Of a stretch of 64,000 nt of DNA, positions 59,327-64,000 are shown piece after piece. The translations under genes were made by a program, and so were the position numbers. Where the stretch lies: NCBI RefSeq assembly GCF_002087235.1, contig NZ_MUIO01000044.1, forward strand, positions 1-64,000. Direction: 5' to 3'. Position 1 is the stretch's first letter, and every line of letters starts with the position of its first letter. Origin of the DNA: Pseudomonas floridensis (lineage in GTDB: Bacteria; Pseudomonadota; Gammaproteobacteria; Pseudomonadales; Pseudomonadaceae). A model generated the notes under the pieces. The model did no database searches and was not told the DNA's origin. It saw only the letters and a program-made list of their open reading frames with translations.

Positions 59327-60480
59327 TCAGTAGCCGTTGCGCTTGAGGATGGTCTCGATGCTTTCACTGGCCGGGCGGCCATAGAACTTCAGCAGTTCGG
59401 CGGTCCGGTTGGTGAAGAAGCCGTCTGCGCCGTCCTGGCTGATGCGCTTGAAGTCCGCCGGGTCATCCACGGTGTATGGGTGAACGATCATGCCTTTCTC
59501 GTGGGTGAGGTGTTCATCCACGGTTTGACCAGGTCCATGTAGCTCTGGTCGCCACCCTTGGCCAGTTGCGATGCCGGGCCGGTGCCGATGGCGCCATGCG
59601 CCTTGGCCCAGTTGATCCAGCTTTCGAACGCCTCTGGCGACTTGACCTCCTGCGCCGCGTAATAACTGGCCTTGTCCTTGAAGCCTGAATCGGCGAACGC
59701 CACGTCGGACTTGGGTTCGATCGAGCCTTTGCCGATCCACAGCAGCATGACCTTGGGCACCTTCGGCATTTCTTTCTGCAGCAGTTCCAGGCTCTGTTTT
59801 TCAAAGGTCTGCAACACCACGCGGCCCGGCATGTGCGCTACGTTCACATGACCTGGCGCGGCGGCAGGGCGTTCAGTCAGCCAGCCACGCTTGGCCAGCA
59901 CTTTTTTCAGGTCGGCTTCGACACCGGGAAACTGCGAAGGCACCTTGGTTTCGATATACAGCCCCGGCTTGTTCGCGCCGCCTTCGGCGATGTCGATCAC
60001 CTCATCCAGCGTCAGGATCTGCAACCCGGCGTAGCTGTCACGGGCGCGGTCCGGGTAAGCCTTGTTGAACCAGGAACCGGCGTCCAGTTGTTTGAGCTCG
60101 TCCAGGGTAAAGGTGCTCACCGGATCCTTGGCCCGCTTCGGGAAGACTTCGGCAATGTTGGTGGTGCGTTCCAGTACATCGTCATGCAGCGCAATCAATA
60201 CGCCGTCCCTGGTGCGCTGGATGTCCATTTCCAGATAGTCCGCGCCCAGATCCCGCGCCAGTGTGTAGGCCGGGATGGTTTCCTCGGGCGCGTCGAACGA
60301 TGCGCCACGGTGGGCCACAATCGCAGGCCACGGCAGACCGAGTTTCTCGCTCAACACTTTGCCCGGCGCCTGCGCTGCCGACGCCGCGCCCGGCGACAGC
60401 ATCACACCCGCCAGCGCGGTCGCGACCAGCAATCGGGCCAACGGAGTCTTTTTGAACCGGGTGGTGGAAAATCCTTGCAT
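59327..60480 (-). pseudogene. glpQ: Glycerophosphodiester phosphodiesterase, frameshifted (GlpQ-like)
   Basis: The first frame encodes about 320 residues: a signal peptide (ATALAGVMLSPGAASAAQA), then the GDPD core (IVAHRGASFDAPEETIPAY; YLEMDIQRTRDGVLIALHDD). It then ends as DLVKPWMNTSPTRKA. The next frame continues the family exactly (VDEHLTHEKGMIVHPYTV to ETILKRNGY). The shift lies at about 59513-59524, by the repeat GTGG. Restoring one base (or four) gives about 384 residues, the normal length. The intact enzyme would release glycerol-3-phosphate from periplasmic phosphodiesters. A sequencing error cannot be excluded. Confidence 0.85.
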
Positions 60481-60781
60481 GGGCTGATGGTTCCTTGAAT
60501 TGAGAAAACGATTGATCGCCTCGCGCACGGCGACGAGGGCGCACCCTGAAGCATTAACAGCATCGCCTTCGGTACGGCAAGTGGCATGTCGTTCCTCGTC
60601 CGAGAATGTCGTGCTCGAAGGCGATGTCACGCAGGCAACCTCGACGCCGGGCTGAGCGATGAAGTCTGACCGCTGAATGCGACGGCCATATGACCCCGGG
60701 CTTTCCATTTGGCAATTGCCTCTGCCCAAGCCCGCCGACTCGGGTTACTGTCAGGCTTTTGATCATCGGGCAGGAGTGGGC
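60481..60781. other. 301-base divergent gap, nothing definite seen
   Basis: The region between the glpQ-like gene and the dehydrogenase should hold two divergent promoters. A single CTGTCA (about 60748) hints at a Pho half-site, but no second repeat with proper spacing is present. Confidence 0.3.
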
Positions 60782-61714
60782 ATGACGACGGTATTGGTGC
60801 TGGTGGAAAATCTGAATACCTATTTGCCGATTCTGGAAAACAGCGGCTTCGAGCTGATTCGGGCACCCACGCCCGCGCAGCGTGCCGAAGCCATTGCCGC
60901 TCATGGGCAGTCCATCAGCGCAGTGGTGACCCGCGGTCCGTTGGGCTTTTTCGCCGACGAAATGGACGCATTGCCAAACCTGCGCATCATCTGCGTGAGC
61001 GGCGCAGGTTATGAAAAGGTTGATCTGCAGGCCGCTCAGTTGCGGGGCATCACGGTCACCAATGGTGCGGGCGTCAATGCCGCAACCGTGGCAGATCATG
61101 CGCTGGCCTTACTGTTGTCGCTGGTGCGGGATATCCCACAGGCCGATGCTTCAGTGCGCCGCAGTGAATGGCGCAAAGCGGTACGCCCTTCGATGGCGGG
61201 CAAGCGCCTGGGAATTGTCGGGCTGGGCGCCGTCGGACTGGCGATTGCCAGACGGGCCGAGGGGTTTGATATGAGCATTGGCTACCATAATCGCACTGCT
61301 CGCCCTGACTGCACTTACACCTGGCATGCCACGGTGCAGTCGCTGGCCGAGGCGTCGGATTTTCTGGTGATCGCCACACCGGGCGGCAGCAGTACCCATC
61401 ATCTGGTCGATGTCTCCGCGCTCCAGGCGCTGGGGCCTGAGGGTTTCCTGGTCAATATCGCGCGTGCCAGCGTTGTCGACACCGATGCCTTGGTCGCGGC
61501 GCTGCAAGATCAGCGCATTGCCGGTGCCGCGCTGGATGTGTTCGATGATGAGCCCAGCGTGCCGGATGTCTTCAAAACCCTGAACAATGTGGTGCTCACG
61601 CCACACGTGGCCGGTCTATCCCCTGAAGCCTCGAAAGACAGCGTACAGATGGTCAACGACAACCTGCTGGCGTTCTTCGCGGGCCGCCCGGTGCTCACGC
61701 CGGTCAACCGCTGA
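60782..61714 (+). CDS. D-2-hydroxyacid dehydrogenase (glyoxylate/hydroxypyruvate reductase-like)
   Basis: A 310-residue NAD(P)-dependent enzyme. The cofactor loop is GIVGLGAVGLAIARRAEGFD (about 146-165). Catalytic residues are Arg in VNIARASVVDTDAL, Glu in FDDEPSVPD and His in VVLTPHVAGLSPEA. It most likely reduces glyoxylate or hydroxypyruvate. AGGAG precedes the ATG at 60782; the earlier in-frame start lacks a site. Confidence 0.88.
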   Translation: MTTVLVLVENLNTYLPILENSGFELIRAPTPAQRAEAIAAHGQSISAVVTRGPLGFFADEMDALPNLRIICVSGAGYEKVDLQAAQLRGITVTNGAGVNAATVADHALALLLSLVRDIPQADASVRRSEWRKAVRPSMAGKRLGIVGLGAVGLAIARRAEGFDMSIGYHNRTARPDCTYTWHATVQSLAEASDFLVIATPGGSSTHHLVDVSALQALGPEGFLVNIARASVVDTDALVAALQDQRIAGAALDVFDDEPSVPDVFKTLNNVVLTPHVAGLSPEASKDSVQMVNDNLLAFFAGRPVLTPVNR

Positions 61715-61824
61715 CGGACATTGCATGGCTGCACGCAATCCTTGTCCAGTCGCCTATTCTGTCTGCGTCTGTGCCTGTCTATAGTCGCGCCCATCGACGC
61801 ATGACATTGACGAGGGAGCAAGGC

Positions 61825-62550
61825 ATGGACGTAGTAACGGGAACGGGCGAGGACGTGCGAATCGGTCTGGTGGGTGATTTCGACGTGCAGGTCACAGCGC
61901 ATCGGGCCATCGCGCTGGCGTTGCAGACGGTGGGCGACGCTTTGCAGATCAGGGTCAGCGCAGAGTGGTTGCCGACGACGGAAACTCTCGATACAGATCG
62001 ACTGTCGGCGTTTGACGGCCTGTGGTGCGTACCGGGCAGCCCGTACCGGAACATGCAGGGCGCGCTGAGGGCGATCCGATTCGCTCGCGAGCGACGGATG
62101 CCGTTTCTCGGCACCTGCGGCGGCTTTCAACATGCGCTTCTGGAATTTGCACGCAACGTGTTGGGCTGGTCCGACGCGGAGCATGGCGAATCCGCTCCGG
62201 ATTCGCCGCACGTCATCATCGCCCCGTTGAGTTGCTCACTGGTGGATGCGCAGTCTTCGATTCGGCTTGTGCCGGACACGCTGATCGCCCGCGCCTACGA
62301 CAGGCTCGACATCGAAGAGCGTTATCATTGCCGCTACGGCCTGCGCCGTGAGCTGGAACCGGCGTTGTTCAGCGAGGGGCTGACCGTCACTGGTCGGGAT
62401 CCCGGAGGTGAAGTGCGCAGCATGGAGTTGCACGGACATCCGTTCTTTGTCGCCACCCTGTTTCAACCCGAGCGTGCCGTTCTGCAGGGTGTCATGCCGC
62501 CGCTGGTCAAGGCGTTGGTTCAGGCCTGCCGCAGCGGTGAAGCCCAATGA
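61825..62550 (+). CDS. Stand-alone class I glutamine amidotransferase, CTP-synthase C-terminal-like
   Basis: A 241-residue protein that resembles only the glutaminase half of CTP synthase. It shows RIGLVGDFDVQVTAHRAI, FDGLWCVPGSPYRN, the nucleophile elbow FLGTCGGFQHALLEFARN (Cys near residue 99) and a C-terminal HGHPFFVATLFQPE with His/Glu. No synthetase domain is present. The acceptor reaction is unknown. I chose the ATG at 61825 after GGAGCAAGG; in-frame ATGs at 61801 and 61771 are possible. The stop overlaps the next gene (ATGA). Confidence 0.82.
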   Translation: MDVVTGTGEDVRIGLVGDFDVQVTAHRAIALALQTVGDALQIRVSAEWLPTTETLDTDRLSAFDGLWCVPGSPYRNMQGALRAIRFARERRMPFLGTCGGFQHALLEFARNVLGWSDAEHGESAPDSPHVIIAPLSCSLVDAQSSIRLVPDTLIARAYDRLDIEERYHCRYGLRRELEPALFSEGLTVTGRDPGGEVRSMELHGHPFFVATLFQPERAVLQGVMPPLVKALVQACRSGEAQ

Positions 62551-62903
62551 TGGCCTCGCGATTTCCCACGCCGTATTACGCCGTGGTGTTCACCTCGCTG
62601 CGCACTGCCGATGACGGGCACGACTATGGTGCCGCTGCACAACGAATGATCGAGCTGGCCCGGCAGCAATCGGGATTTCTTGGCGTCGAATCGGCGCGTG
62701 ATGAAAGCGGGCTGGGTATTACCGTGTCCTACTGGACTGATGAGCTCGCCATCCGGGCCTGGAGGCAGCACGCCGAACACGCCGAAGTGCGCGAACAGGG
62801 ACGCGCCTGCTGGTATCAGGCATTCAGCACTCGGGTCTGCAAGGTCGAACGGGACTATTCGTTCCAGGCACAAGGTATTCAGGAGCTGGGCAACGGGGGG
62901 TAA
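62547..62903 (+). CDS. Antibiotic biosynthesis monooxygenase (ABM) domain protein
   Basis: A 118-residue single ABM-fold protein (YYAVVFTSLRTADD; FLGVESARDESGLGITVSYWTDELAIRAWRQHAEHAEVREQGR). Such proteins are usually small cofactor-free oxygenases or haem-binding proteins; the substrate is unknown. The ATG overlaps the amidotransferase stop, so the two are translationally coupled. A MarR-type gene follows 86 bases later on the same strand. Confidence 0.85.
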   Translation: MMASRFPTPYYAVVFTSLRTADDGHDYGAAAQRMIELARQQSGFLGVESARDESGLGITVSYWTDELAIRAWRQHAEHAEVREQGRACWYQAFSTRVCKVERDYSFQAQGIQELGNGG

Positions 62904-62989
62904 AGACCCTGAAACAGAGAATGCGACCCAAGGTGCTGTTTCAATTTGCGGGGATATGCCAGCATTGGGCTCTCAACCCGGGAGCCCTT

Positions 62990-63481
62990 ATGAATCACGA
63001 CCTGACCCCGAACGGCACGCTGCGCATTCCTGAAGGCCTGAACGTTCCTGCGCAGGTGATCTGTCATGCCACCAGCCTGCGCAGGGCAAGCCGCCGCATC
63101 TGCCAGCTGTACGACGCGGTCATGGCGCCGTGTGGCTTGCGTTCCACGCAGCGCTCGATCCTGATGCAGATCGCGCGCCATCAGGCACCGACCATGACCG
63201 AGCTGGCCACGATACTGGTCATCGACCGCTCGGCGCTGGCACAGAATCTCAAGCCGCTGGAGCGCGAAGGGTTGGTGTCGGTAGATGTCGATCCCAACGA
63301 CAAGCGCAGCCGTCTGGTGCGCCTGACGCAGGCCGGTATTGAAAAACTGCTTGAATCCCAGGCGCTCTGGGAGCAGGCCCAACAGTGTTACGAAACGGCG
63401 CTTGGCGCTGAGCTGGCGCTGGAATTACGCACGTTGCTGGCCCAGGTCGCGGCGGCGGACTACGGCGATGAGCCCGCCTGA
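62990..63481 (+). CDS. MarR-family transcriptional regulator
   Basis: A 163-residue winged-helix regulator. The recognition region is TMTELATILVIDRSALAQNLKPLEREGLVSVDVDPNDKRSRLVRLT (about residues 65-110). It may control the ABM/amidotransferase pair or the transporter gene convergent with it. The ligand is unknown. The ATG at 62990 follows GGGAG; the open frame to 62921 lacks a site. Confidence 0.9.
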   Translation: MNHDLTPNGTLRIPEGLNVPAQVICHATSLRRASRRICQLYDAVMAPCGLRSTQRSILMQIARHQAPTMTELATILVIDRSALAQNLKPLEREGLVSVDVDPNDKRSRLVRLTQAGIEKLLESQALWEQAQQCYETALGAELALELRTLLAQVAAADYGDEPA

Positions 63482-63496
63482 GCCGCGAGCGGCACG

Positions 63497-64000
63497 TTAT
63501 CCCGGCATCATCGGCGGTGTGTAGGTGAGCGTGGTGCCCAGTGCCCAGAGCAGGAACAGCACTAACGGCGTGTGCACCAGCAATTGCACGAACGAGAAGC
63601 CGATCAGGTCACGCGCCTTCAGGCCCAATACGCCCAAAAGCGGCAACATGTAGAACGGATTGATCAGGTTGGGCAAAGCCTCGGCTGCGTTATAGATCTG
63701 CACCGCCCAGCCCAGATGATATTGCAGTTCATTGGCAACCTGCATGACGTAGGGTGCCTCGATGATCCACTTGCCTCCGCCCGACGGGATGAAGAACCCG
63801 AGTACCGCCGAGTACACGCCCATCAACACCGCATAGGTGTCGTGCGAGGCGATGCTGGTGAAGAACGTCGAGATGTAATGCGCCAGCGTCTGCGCATCAC
63901 CGCCCTTGACGGTGGTCAGCAATGCCGCGATCGAGCCGTACAGCGGAAACTGAATCAGCACACCGGTGGTGGTGGGCACGGCACGTGCCACGGCGTCGAG
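63497..64000 (-). CDS. Short-chain fatty acid transporter (AtoE-like), partial
   Basis: The C-terminal 168 residues of a polytopic membrane protein; the 5' part lies beyond the right edge of the window. It has the AtoE hallmark GFFIPSGGGKWIIEAPYV and QIYNAAEALPNLINPFYMLPLLGVLGLKARDLIGF, then a last helix. The family takes up short-chain fatty acids such as acetoacetate or butyrate. It is convergent with the MarR gene. Confidence 0.88.
   Translation of the reverse strand, partial: LDAVARAVPTTTGVLIQFPLYGSIAALLTTVKGGDAQTLAHYISTFFTSIASHDTYAVLMGVYSAVLGFFIPSGGGKWIIEAPYVMQVANELQYHLGWAVQIYNAAEALPNLINPFYMLPLLGVLGLKARDLIGFSFVQLLVHTPLVLFLLWALGTTLTYTPPMMPG

Noticed and set aside
60740-60770. A possible Pho box upstream of the dehydrogenase
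   Set aside because: Only one CTGTCA half is present; the second repeat at 11-base spacing is missing.

Overview
The window looks like chromosomal DNA of a fluorescent Pseudomonas, most likely the P. syringae group. GC is high, the ORFs are dense, and the order fadB-fadA / DUF1653 / topA / two small genes / sulA-lexA / psrA / nagZ / thioinosine phosphorylase matches a block known from Pseudomonas chromosomes. I saw no rRNA, tRNA, CRISPR array, complete insertion sequence or prophage.

Layout. (1) 1-13.5 kb: universal stress protein, a small membrane protein, a probable minus-strand sRNA, fatty-acid beta-oxidation genes fadBA, topA, the SOS pair lexA-sulA behind two LexA boxes, the fatty-acid-responsive regulator psrA with its own operator, nagZ, a purine/thiopurine phosphorylase and a cytochrome b561. 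(2) 13.7-17.4 kb: a secreted Cys-rich protein and a ybhP-clsB-ybhN operon (cardiolipin synthase) with ATGA overlaps. (3) 17.4-33.5 kb: a complete myo-inositol catabolic island. It has an RpiR-type regulator, iolC (fused to DUF2090), iolE, iolB, iolA, an IolI/IolH-like isomerase, iolD, iolG, an IolW-like dehydrogenase, and then a sugar ABC transporter (binding protein, ATPase, permease). A methyl-accepting chemotaxis gene remnant lies at its left edge. Both promoter regions carry a GGAA-N6-TTCC palindrome, and most of the genes are preceded by AANAANAA motifs of the Hfq/Crc type. The inferred picture is two layers of control: RpiR/IolR at transcription and Crc/Hfq at translation. (4) 33.8-38.9 kb: a DksA-like protein with half of its zinc cysteines, a chemoreceptor with an extra C-terminal domain, an orphan DUF2235 (Tle1-like) lipase after an AT-rich leader, DUF2789, and a conserved hypothetical protein. 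(5) 38.9-45.0 kb: a six-gene mrp/pha cation/proton antiporter operon with a candidate sigma-54 promoter. (6) 45.2-50.5 kb: an EamA exporter, an XRE-cupin regulator, an FAD-binding protein, and the msuD-sfnR sulfonate pair. (7) 50.8-56.8 kb: ku and ligD (non-homologous end joining), a Tat-exported aldo/keto reductase and pssA. (8) 57-64 kb: a TonB-dependent siderophore receptor, a frameshifted glpQ-like gene, a 2-hydroxyacid dehydrogenase, a stand-alone CTP-synthase-like amidotransferase with an ABM protein, a MarR regulator, and the 3' part of an AtoE-like transporter cut by the window edge.

Functions were assigned by reading translated sequence and recognising motifs; no database search was run.
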